From positions 1 to 12,700 of the forward strand of contig NZ_JAUNEC010000050.1 in NCBI RefSeq assembly GCF_030525755.1: DNA of 12,700 nucleotides, written 5' to 3'. The stretch is from Alysiella sp. (GTDB lineage: Bacteria > Pseudomonadota > Gammaproteobacteria > Burkholderiales > Neisseriaceae). A program made the position numbers and the translations under genes. The notes under the pieces are model-generated. The model was given only the letters and a program-made list of their open reading frames with translations. It did not search any database and was not told the origin of the DNA. The first letter of the stretch is position 1. Every line of letters begins with the position of its first letter. Positions 6,166-12,231 of this stretch are shown piece by piece.

Positions 6166-9021
6166 ATGAAACTCAACGATTTATTCAACCCCGCCGAATT
6201 TTCCGCACGCCACATCAGTTTTGGTGATGAAGCCGCTTTGCTGGCCGAGTTAGGCGAAAAAAGCATGGCGGATTTTGTGGATAATACTGTGCCACAAAGC
6301 ATTCGTATGCCGTCTGAATTGAATTTGCCCGATGCGCTCACAGAAGCCGATGCATTGGCAAAAATCAAGGCAATTGCAGCGAAAAACAAAATCAACAAAT
6401 CTTATATCGGTTTGGGTTATTACCCCACACGTTTGCCCAATGTCATTGTTCGCAATGTGTTGGAAAACCCTGGTTGGTACACGGCTTATACGCCTTATCA
6501 GGCCGAAATCGCACAAGGTCGCTTGCAGGCTCTGTTGAATTTCCAACAGGTTTGCATTGATTTGAGCGGTTTTGAAGTGGCAGGTGCGTCTTTGTTGGAC
6601 GAGGCAACCGCAGCGGCCGAAGCAATGGCAATGGCAAAACGGGTGGGCAAATCCAAATCCAATCAATTCTTTGTGGACGAGCGCGTGTTCCCACAAACTT
6701 TGGACGTGATGCGAACCCGTGCCAAATATTTTGGTTTTGAATTGGTGGTAGGCAACCTTCAGGTAGCCTGTGAAGGCGATTATTTCGGTGCTTTGTTGCA
6801 ATATGTTGGCAAAGACGGCGATGTGGTGGATTTGACCGACACCATTGGCTGCCTGAAAGAAAAAGGTGCGATTGTGGCAGTGGCGGCGGACGTGATGAGC
6901 TTGGTCTTACTCAAATCGCCAGCGGCAATGGGTGCGGATATGGCACTGGGTAACACGCAACGCTTTGGCGTGCCTATGGGTTTTGGTGGTCCACACGCGG
7001 CGTATTTTGCGTTTAAAGACGAATTCAAACGTTCTGCTCCAGGTCGAATTATCGGCGTATCTAAAGATGCTTCGGGCAAACCTGCTTTGCGTATGGCTTT
7101 GTCCACGCGCGAACAACACATTCGCCGTGAAAAAGCCACTTCCAATATTTGTACCGCACAGGCTTTGTTGGCAAACTTGGCAGGCATGTACGCGGTTTAT
7201 CACGGCCCAGAAGGCGTAAAACGCATTGCCAATCGCATTCACGCTTTGGCGGCGGCGTTTGCTGATGCCATTGCCGCTTCAGGTAGCCTTAAGGTGGTGC
7301 ATGAAGTGTTTTTTGACACGGTTGCGGTGGATTGCGGCAGTGCCGAACGTGCCGATGCGGTTTACCAAAATGCCTTGAATGTGGGTTTCAACATCCGCCG
7401 TGTGAATGAAAACGTTTTGGCTGTGGCATTTCATGAAGAAAGCACATTGGAAGATTTGGGCTTGTTGCACATGGCGTTCACAGGACAAAGCAGTTTGACC
7501 ATTTCAGGTGATGCCACTTCACGTTTGAACGATAAACTGTTGCGCCAAGATGCGATTTTGACCCATGAAGTGTTCAACCGTTACCACACCGAACATGAAA
7601 TGTTGCGCTACCTGAAGAAACTGGAAGACCGCGATTTGGCGATGAACCGCAGCATGATTTCACTGGGCAGCTGCACCATGAAACTCAACGCCACCAGCGA
7701 GATGATTCCGATTACTTGGCCTGAATTTGCCAACTTGCACCCCTTCGCGCCTGCTGACCAGACTGAAGGCTACCGCGAACTGTTGCGCGGTTTGCAAACT
7801 CAACTGGAAGCGATTACAGGTTTTGATGCCATTTGTCTGCAGCCCAATTCAGGTGCATCGGGCGAATACACAGGTTTGCTTGCCATTCGCCGTTTCCACG
7901 AAGCAAATGGTCAAGCAGACCGCAATGTCTGCCTGATTCCACAATCGGCACACGGCACCAATCCTGCCACTGCTGCCATGCTCGGCATGAAAATCATTGT
8001 GGTTAAAACCGATGAAAAAGGCAATGTGGACATTGCCGACTTGCAGGCTAAAGCCGAAGAAAACAAAGCCAATTTGGGCGCATTGATGATTACCTACCCA
8101 TCAACACATGGCGTGTATGAAGAAGGTATCCGTGATATTTGCCGCATCATTCATGAAAATGGCGGACAAGTGTACATGGATGGCGCAAACATGAACGCCC
8201 AAGTCGGCATCATGCAGCCAGCTGAAGTTGGCGCAGACGTGTTGCACATGAACTTGCACAAAACCTTCTGTATTCCACACGGTGGTGGCGGGCCAGGTAT
8301 GGGGCCAATCGGCTTAAAAGCCCATCTTGCACCATTTGCCCCCAGTCATGTTGTCGCTCCTGTTGAAGGCGCAACCGTTGGCATGGGTGCCGTATCTGCT
8401 GCACCATACGGCTCGGCCAGCATTTTGCCGATTACATGGATGTACATCACCATGATGGGCAAAAACGGCATGCGTCAAGCCACAGAACGTGCTCTGCTCA
8501 ATGCCAACTATGTTGCCAAAAAACTCGGCGAAAGCTACCCCATTTTGTACACAGGCAAAAACGGACGCGTGGCGCACGAATGCATTGTGGACTTGCGTCC
8601 GCTCAAAGCCGAAAGCGGCATCACCGAAACCGATATTGCCAAACGTTTGATGGATTACGGTTTCCATGCACCAACGGTTTCCTTCCCTGTAGCAGGCACG
8701 CTGATGATTGAGCCGACCGAGTCCGAAAGCAAAGCCGAACTCGACCGCTTCATTGCCGCACTCAAAGCCATTCGCACCGAAGTACAGAAAGTGCAAGATG
8801 GCGTATGGGCAAAAGACGACAATCCGCTGGTCAATGCACCGCATACTGCCGAAGAAGTGGCAGGTGAATGGACACACCCATATAGCCGTGAAGAAGCCGT
8901 ATTCCCACTGCCGTATGTACGCGAACACAAATTCTTCCCCAGCGTGAAACGTGTGGACGATGTATATGGCGACAAAAATCTGGTTTGTTCTTGTCCGCCG
9001 ATGAGTGTGTATGAGGATTGA
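6166..9021 (+). CDS. gcvP: Glycine dehydrogenase (decarboxylating), P-protein of the glycine cleavage system
   Basis: A PLP enzyme that decarboxylates glycine and passes the aminomethyl group to the lipoyl arm of GcvH. It has 951 aa, the single-chain form with an N-terminal and a C-terminal aminotransferase-like half (E. coli 957 aa). The PLP lysine is K699 in NLHKTFCIPHGGGGPG. Other family signatures are YYPTRLPNVI near the N-terminus, GSCTMKLNATSEM, QPNSGASGEYTGL, SAHGTNPATAAM, and PTESESKAELDRF near the C-terminus. The start at 6166 is preceded by AAGGA (6155-6159) with 6-nt spacing; the in-frame TTG at 6121 lacks this. gcvT and gcvH are not adjacent, so the system is split. A strong DUS hairpin follows the stop. 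Inside the gene are two exact AGGCTACCTGAA sites, a different DUS dialect from the surrounding sequence, and one 11/12 match to the local dialect (6846-6857). Confidence 0.97.
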   Translation: MKLNDLFNPAEFSARHISFGDEAALLAELGEKSMADFVDNTVPQSIRMPSELNLPDALTEADALAKIKAIAAKNKINKSYIGLGYYPTRLPNVIVRNVLENPGWYTAYTPYQAEIAQGRLQALLNFQQVCIDLSGFEVAGASLLDEATAAAEAMAMAKRVGKSKSNQFFVDERVFPQTLDVMRTRAKYFGFELVVGNLQVACEGDYFGALLQYVGKDGDVVDLTDTIGCLKEKGAIVAVAADVMSLVLLKSPAAMGADMALGNTQRFGVPMGFGGPHAAYFAFKDEFKRSAPGRIIGVSKDASGKPALRMALSTREQHIRREKATSNICTAQALLANLAGMYAVYHGPEGVKRIANRIHALAAAFADAIAASGSLKVVHEVFFDTVAVDCGSAERADAVYQNALNVGFNIRRVNENVLAVAFHEESTLEDLGLLHMAFTGQSSLTISGDATSRLNDKLLRQDAILTHEVFNRYHTEHEMLRYLKKLEDRDLAMNRSMISLGSCTMKLNATSEMIPITWPEFANLHPFAPADQTEGYRELLRGLQTQLEAITGFDAICLQPNSGASGEYTGLLAIRRFHEANGQADRNVCLIPQSAHGTNPATAAMLGMKIIVVKTDEKGNVDIADLQAKAEENKANLGALMITYPSTHGVYEEGIRDICRIIHENGGQVYMDGANMNAQVGIMQPAEVGADVLHMNLHKTFCIPHGGGGPGMGPIGLKAHLAPFAPSHVVAPVEGATVGMGAVSAAPYGSASILPITWMYITMMGKNGMRQATERALLNANYVAKKLGESYPILYTGKNGRVAHECIVDLRPLKAESGITETDIAKRLMDYGFHAPTVSFPVAGTLMIEPTESESKAELDRFIAALKAIRTEVQKVQDGVWAKDDNPLVNAPHTAEEVAGEWTHPYSREEAVFPLPYVREHKFFPSVKRVDDVYGDKNLVCSCPPMSVYED
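6759..6770 (-). repeat. DUS of variant dialect inside gcvP (copy 1)
   Basis: Plus strand TTCAGGTAGCCT, minus strand AGGCTACCTGAA, one base different from the local AGGCTGCCTGAA. This 12-mer is the form I associate with Eikenella (AG-eikDUS). Read in gcvP as LQVAC. Confidence 0.6.
7279..7290 (-). repeat. DUS of variant dialect inside gcvP (copy 2)
   Basis: Second exact TTCAGGTAGCCT, 520 bp after the first, here in another reading frame of gcvP (SGSLK). A third site at 7605-7616 (GCGCTACCTGAA, plus strand) keeps the 10-base core GCTACCTGAA. Confidence 0.6.
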
Positions 9022-9055
9022 TGGTGTTTCAATATCTTTAAAATCCTTTAAAACC

Positions 9056-9086
9056 AAAGGCTGCCTGAAAGTTTCAGGCAGCCTTT
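9056..9086 (+). terminator. Inverted DUS pair terminator after gcvP
   Basis: Perfect 15-bp arms AAAGGCTGCCTGAAA (9056-9070) and TTTCAGGCAGCCTTT (9072-9086) with a single central G, so the RNA loop must use a few stem bases. It contains two exact DUS (9058-9069 plus, 9073-9084 minus). It begins 35 bp after the gcvP stop and is followed by TTTCTTC. This is the best terminator in the window. Confidence 0.8.
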
Positions 9087-9116
9087 CTTCGTCAAACGGG
9101 CATGGTTTGGAAGCGG

Positions 9117-9125
9117 TGTTATAAT
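9117..9125 (+). promoter_or_regulatory. Extended -10 promoter for the aldehyde dehydrogenase gene
   Basis: TGTTATAAT, identical to the nine bases in front of pyrF, with TATAAT at 9120-9125 and no clear -35. A start near 9132 leaves a leader of about 18 nt before the ATG at 9150. It lies just downstream of the gcvP terminator, so the next gene has its own promoter. Confidence 0.6.
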
Positions 9126-9149
9126 GACGTTTTCCTGTTGTTGAATTGA

Positions 9150-10517
9150 ATGATGAATACTGCGTTTCACAGTACCCATGTTTTAAGTGGCATCACGCTG
9201 TACACACGTCCAGCTGACAGTTGGGACACTTTGAATACTCAAATTGGCTGCCTGAAACAACAGCAAAGCCACTTTACGGCTTTACACATCACAGAACGTA
9301 CTGCCAAATTATTGGCATTTGCAGAGCGATTGACCGCCAATAAAGCCCGTTTAGCAAACATGATTTGTGAAGAAGTGGGACGATGTTTGCGTGAATGTGA
9401 AGCCGAGTTGGATAAATCGGTGGAACTGATTCGCTATTATGCCAAACTTGCTCCTGAGTTTCTGGCAAACAAAACCATTGCCACGCAAGCCAGTTTAAGT
9501 GGTGTATCGTTTGCACCTTTGGGTGTAGTGTTGGCAGTGATGCCGTGGAATTATCCTGTTTGGCAGATTATCCGTTTTGCTGTACCTGCTTTGTGTGCGG
9601 GTAATGCGTGTTGGGTTAAACCTGCGCCCAGTGTGGCACGGGTAACAACGGCTTTATTTGATTTGGTGGGACAAGATTTGCCATTGCAGGCAGCATGGTT
9701 GGCTCATCAGGACATGGAAAATGCCATCGCGGCGTGTGATGCTTTGGCATTTACTGGCTCAACGCAAACAGGTCGCCATCTGGCAGCTTTGGCGGGTAAA
9801 CACATCAAAAAATGTGTTTTGGAATTGGGAGGCAGCAACGCTTTTGTGGTTTTGCCCGATGCCGATTTGGTTCAGGCAGCTAAAGATGCGTGTTACTCGC
9901 GTTTTCGTGATGCGGGTCAATCGTGTAATGCCGCAAAACGTTTGATTGTGTGTGATGCGATTGCCGATGAATTCATTGCCTTATTTTTAAATGAAGTGGC
10001 GAAACTGAAAACAGGTAATCCCGTGTTGCCTGAAACCACACTCGCACCCATGCATCGTACAGATTTGCGTGAAAAATTGCATCAACAAGTGCTTGATGCA
10101 CAACAAAATGGTGCAATTTTATTGTGTGGGGGTAAGCTGCCTGAAAGCAGTGAACACAATATGGCGTGTTTTTATCCTGCTACCGTATTGGATAATCTCA
10201 ATCCTGCTTGCAAAATGTGGCATGAAGAAGTGTTTGGACCCGCTATTGGTATTGTTCGTGTTGCCGATGAAAATGCGGCGATTATCGCAGCCAATGCCAC
10301 GCCATTTGGTTTGGGTGCAAGCATTTACACGCAAAATATGAAACAAGCGCAGTATATGGCACGACAGCTACAAGTAGGTAGCGTTTTCATCAACCGCCAT
10401 ACCAGCAGCGATTTGCGTTTGCCCTTTGGTGGTGTCAAAGATTCGGGATTTGGACGTGAATTATCCGAATTTGGTTTGTATGAATTTGTTAATGTAAAAA
10501 CCTATTGGCAAAAATAG
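9150..10517 (+). CDS. NAD(P)-dependent aldehyde dehydrogenase, succinate-semialdehyde type (Sad/YneI-like)
   Basis: Oxidises an aldehyde to the acid; by resemblance to E. coli Sad (YneI), probably succinate semialdehyde to succinate. It has 455 aa, right for that subgroup (E. coli 462). Motifs: PWNYPVWQ (132-139, oxyanion N134), WVKPAPS with the cofactor-binding K157, FTGSTQTG (201-208), LELGGSN with the general base E225, GQSCNAAKR with the catalytic nucleophile C259, the EEVFGP motif, and the C-terminal FGGVKDSGFGRELSEFGLYEF. That end and LREKLHQQVLDAQQNGA closely resemble Sad. The start is one of two tandem ATGs (9150, 9153), with no Shine-Dalgarno site and a very short leader. It has its own promoter and is monocistronic by position. 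Substrate is inferred; related enzymes act on other semialdehydes. No GABA transaminase gene is nearby. Near-DUS sites lie at 9245-9256, 9871-9882 and 10134-10145. Confidence 0.9.
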   Translation: MMNTAFHSTHVLSGITLYTRPADSWDTLNTQIGCLKQQQSHFTALHITERTAKLLAFAERLTANKARLANMICEEVGRCLRECEAELDKSVELIRYYAKLAPEFLANKTIATQASLSGVSFAPLGVVLAVMPWNYPVWQIIRFAVPALCAGNACWVKPAPSVARVTTALFDLVGQDLPLQAAWLAHQDMENAIAACDALAFTGSTQTGRHLAALAGKHIKKCVLELGGSNAFVVLPDADLVQAAKDACYSRFRDAGQSCNAAKRLIVCDAIADEFIALFLNEVAKLKTGNPVLPETTLAPMHRTDLREKLHQQVLDAQQNGAILLCGGKLPESSEHNMACFYPATVLDNLNPACKMWHEEVFGPAIGIVRVADENAAIIAANATPFGLGASIYTQNMKQAQYMARQLQVGSVFINRHTSSDLRLPFGGVKDSGFGRELSEFGLYEFVNVKTYWQK

Positions 10518-10534
10518 TTTCAGGCAGCCTATTT
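10512..10534 (+). terminator. DUS with short flanking inverted repeat at the end of the dehydrogenase gene
   Basis: An exact TTCAGGCAGCCT (10519-10530, DUS on the minus strand) is enclosed by AAATAG (10512-10517, overlapping the stop codon) and CTATTT (10529-10534). This could form a small 6-bp hairpin with a DUS-containing loop. Weak as a terminator; certain as an uptake sequence. Confidence 0.4.
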
Positions 10535-10575
10535 GCGGTAAAGTACGCTCATTTCTCCTATGTGAGGCAAAATAC

Positions 10576-11154
10576 ATGAACATCAAACTGATTGTTGGAC
10601 TGGGTAACCCAGGTTCAGAATACGCTCATACACGCCACAATGTTGGTTTTTGGTTTTTAGATGAATTGGCATGGCAATGGCAAGCCACATTTAAACACGA
10701 TAAAAAATTTTATGGTGAAGTGTGTCGTGTGGTACGTCCACAAGGCGAAGTTTGGTTGCTTAAACCCGATACCTACATGAATTTATCAGGCAAAGCCGTT
10801 GCAGCATTAGCCCAGTTCTACAAAATCAAATCCGAAGAAATCTTGGTAGTTCATGATGAATTGGACATACCGTGTGGCAAAATCCGCTTTAAATTGGGTG
10901 GTGGCAATGGAGGACACAATGGCTTAAAAGACATACAAGCCAAAAGCGGTACACCCAATTTCTACCGTCTGCGTTTGGGCATTGGGCATCCAGGTGATAA
11001 AAATTTGGTATCGGCTTATGTGCTCAACAAACCTTCGCCTGACGACCGTGTATTGCTTGATGAAGCCATCACCAAGTCCTTGCGTGTTATGCCTGATATT
11101 TTGGATGGTAAACAAGATGAAGTTGTACGCTTTTTACACAGCAATGTAAATTGA
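10576..11154 (+). CDS. pth: Peptidyl-tRNA hydrolase
   Basis: Recycles tRNA by hydrolysing peptidyl-tRNA released from stalled ribosomes; an essential cytoplasmic enzyme. It has 192 aa, the usual size. Active-site residues are visible: N11 in GLGNPG, catalytic H21 in TRHNVGF, N69 in KPDTYMNLSG, D94 in VVHDELD, and N115 in GGGNGGHNGLK. These correspond to N10, H20, N68, D93 and N114 of the E. coli enzyme, shifted by one. The ATG at 10576 follows GAGG (10564-10567) by 8 nt. The gene is 58 bp downstream of the dehydrogenase gene and followed by a DUS hairpin. It is often next to rplY in other proteobacteria, but not here. Confidence 0.97.
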   Translation: MNIKLIVGLGNPGSEYAHTRHNVGFWFLDELAWQWQATFKHDKKFYGEVCRVVRPQGEVWLLKPDTYMNLSGKAVAALAQFYKIKSEEILVVHDELDIPCGKIRFKLGGGNGGHNGLKDIQAKSGTPNFYRLRLGIGHPGDKNLVSAYVLNKPSPDDRVLLDEAITKSLRVMPDILDGKQDEVVRFLHSNVN

Positions 11155-11179
11155 CCAATCGCTACCAACATTTCCAAAA

Positions 11180-11226
11180 ATAAAGGCTGCCTGAAAACAA
11201 AGAATGGCTTTTTAAGCAGCCTTTAT
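11180..11226 (+). terminator. Terminator after pth, half DUS and half decayed DUS
   Basis: Arms ATAAAGGCTGC (11180-11190) and GCAGCCTTTAT (11216-11226) pair perfectly. The left arm carries an exact DUS (11184-11195). The right arm, with TTTTTAAGCAGCCT, looks like a DUS that has lost two bases of its consensus. It begins 26 bp after the pth stop. Confidence 0.65.
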
Positions 11227-11280
11227 GGTCAATTCGAATTGTAGGGTGCAGTAAGTGGCATCTTGCATTGTTCCATCGTT

Positions 11281-11335
11281 GCAGAAATGAAAAAGCGGTA
11301 CGGCGTTGTTGCCTGTATTACTTTTTCATTTCTGC
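11281..11335. repeat. Stem-loop with 15-bp perfect arms, possible dispersed repeat
   Basis: GCAGAAATGAAAAAG (11281-11295) and CTTTTTCATTTCTGC (11321-11335) form a perfect inverted repeat with a 25-nt loop. TATTTTTTATT follows at 11341-11351, so on the plus strand it could act as a second terminator. Short reading frames cover it on both strands: 36 codons on plus from ATG 11287 to TAA 11397, and 45 codons on minus from ATG 11366 to TGA 11229. Neither has a Shine-Dalgarno site and I recognise neither. No Correia-type ends are seen. The nature of the repeat is open: a MITE-like element, a duplicated gene end or a terminator. Confidence 0.5.
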
Positions 11336-11483
11336 GACAGTATTTTTTATTGGGTTCACGATACATGATTGTACAGGAAAGGGTTGTTTCAAATTAAGAA
11401 TTAAGTTGAATGAATAATTGTCTTACCCCCATTTAAAGCGATATTAACCGCATGAAGAGCGAATTTATGCCATAAACCCATTT

Positions 11484-11736
11484 TGTCAAGCTGAAAAAAC
11501 ACTTTTAAAAACTTTATCCACATTGACAAAATCATCAAAAACAGCATATTCAATACCCATAAAAAAAAGCCATATTAAAGCTTGACAGAGAAAAAATATT
11601 TACAACATATTGAATTATATTAAATTTAATATAATTGCTTAATTTTTGTACAATCCAAGTATCCCCTCTGTTTTATTGGCACTTTTCGCACTTATGCAAA
11701 AGTCTTCCACAACTTATCCACAGCGAACGTGGATAA
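11484..11736 (+). other. oriC: oriC-like region: DnaA boxes in an AT-rich intergenic segment
   Basis: No gene is visible between about 11398 and 11747. Perfect DnaA boxes TTATCCACA occur at 11514-11522 and 11714-11722, exactly 200 bp apart. An inverted TTATCCACG lies at 11736-11728. Weaker look-alikes are TCTTCCACA (11703-11711, one helical turn before the second box) and TTATGCAAA (11692-11700). Between the strong boxes is an A/T-rich stretch (about 11560-11640) with a perfect 24-bp AT palindrome, a candidate unwinding element. TTGACA occurs at 11523 and 11582, and inverted at 11489-11484. Clustered boxes next to an AT-rich element are the layout of bacterial origins. Against this, none of dnaA, dnaN, gidA, rpmH or parAB is in view, and genes on both sides point the same way. 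The alternative is a DnaA-regulated promoter or titration site. Confidence 0.42.
11613..11636. repeat. Perfect 24-bp all-AT palindrome
   Basis: AATTATATTAAA (11613-11624) is followed directly by its reverse complement TTTAATATAATT (11625-11636), with no mismatch and no spacer. It lies in the AT-rich part of the oriC-like region, 25 bp after a TTGACA. It could be an unwinding element, a dimeric regulator site or a cruciform-forming sequence. Confidence 0.7.
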
Positions 11737-11747
11737 AAACAGAAGTC

Positions 11748-11828
11748 ATGGAAAATACAAAGATTTGTCGTTTTTGCGGTATAATTCCACTTTTGTCAGG
11801 CAGCCTCAAATCACATAAAACACAATGA
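11748..11828 (+). CDS. Possible 26-aa leader peptide with CxxC motif
   Basis: ATG at 11748, stop TGA at 11826-11828. It starts 12 bp after the last DnaA box. The peptide begins MENTKICRFCGII, with a CRFCG pair that looks like half of a zinc-binding site. Its TGA overlaps the ATG of the next gene (ATGA, 11825-11828), which would allow translational coupling and could explain why that gene lacks a Shine-Dalgarno site. Against it: the TATAAT at 11780-11785 lies within it, its own ribosome site is weak (AGAAG, 11741-11745), and a near-DUS (GTCAGGCAGCCT, 11795-11806) forms part of the frame. It may be chance. Confidence 0.25.
   Translation: MENTKICRFCGIIPLLSGSLKSHKTQ
11780..11785 (+). promoter_or_regulatory. 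Perfect -10 box before the 126-aa gene
   Basis: TATAAT 40 bp upstream of the ATG at 11825, with no good -35 at 16-18 bp and no TGn extension. A start near 11792 would give a leader of about 33 nt. The three DnaA boxes lie 44-70 bp or more upstream of the -10, so DnaA could influence this promoter. Confidence 0.4.
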
Positions 11829-12205
11829 ACAATTCCACAAAAACACTTACTTTGGAAATTCGTTTCAACCATATTACTGCCTATGGCAACGGTGCAATCG
11901 TGGATTATCGTGGCACATTCAGTAACAGTCGCATGATTGTGGCGGATTTTGAAGTATTTGTGCATGATGTTCAGGCAGCGTTGCAACAGGCGGCAGACAA
12001 AAAAATCTACGCGCCACCGAGCAAAATATTCGGCAATTTGTGTGCTACACCACTTTGTTTAGATGTACGCGAAAATTTGGCAGACGGCTTGTCGCCGATT
12101 GAATATAGAGCAGTATGCGAATGCTTGATGAGTGTCAGCAACAACAGAAACATGAAACCCAAACAGGTTTTGTATCACGGAAAAATACCGTTTCAGGCAG
12201 CCTGA
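11825..12205 (+). CDS. Hypothetical protein, 126 aa, not recognised
   Basis: I do not recognise this family. The protein is soluble-looking, with no signal peptide or membrane segment. It is mixed alpha/beta in appearance: a strand-rich N-terminal third (TLTLEIRFNHITAYGNGAIV, about residues 7-26, and MIVADFEVFVHDV, 37-49), an Ala/Gln-rich helix (about 50-60), then a cysteine-containing middle (C73, C78) and a helix with C98 and C100 (RAVCECLMS). The C-terminus FQAA and the stop are read from a DUS palindrome. The ATG at 11825 lacks a Shine-Dalgarno site and overlaps the stop of a 26-codon frame. The next gene begins 26 bp downstream. Codon use resembles the neighbouring AT-rich genes. The frame is open throughout and has a plausible promoter, so a real gene is likely; the function is unknown. 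Confidence 0.7.
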   Translation: MNNSTKTLTLEIRFNHITAYGNGAIVDYRGTFSNSRMIVADFEVFVHDVQAALQQAADKKIYAPPSKIFGNLCATPLCLDVRENLADGLSPIEYRAVCECLMSVSNNRNMKPKQVLYHGKIPFQAA

Positions 12206-12207
12206 AA
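12191..12207. terminator. DUS palindrome at the end of the 126-aa gene
   Basis: Arms TTTCAGGC (12191-12198) and GCCTGAAA (12200-12207) around one A, followed by three more A. The minus strand carries the exact local DUS (12192-12203); the plus strand reads AGGCAGCCTGAA (12195-12206). It contains the stop codon of the 126-aa gene. It lies only 25 bp before the next start, so strong termination on the plus strand is unlikely. Confidence 0.45.
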
Positions 12208-12231
12208 AAAATCAAAGAAAGCGAAAACACA

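Noticed and set aside
8314..9057. A 247-codon open frame on the minus strand opposite gcvP
   Set aside because: It lies wholly antisense to the well-conserved C-terminal part of gcvP. Its translation shows no domain, and it has no promoter or ribosome site.
11646..11747. Longer 60-codon version of the small frame ending at 11828
   Set aside because: It would run across the DnaA boxes with no ribosome site, and its N-terminal part has no coding character. Only the 26-codon form from 11748 is kept as a possibility.
11155..11830. Correia-type element or CRISPR array
   Set aside because: No TATAGTGGATTAA-like ends are present, and no set of regularly spaced direct repeats is seen anywhere in the window.
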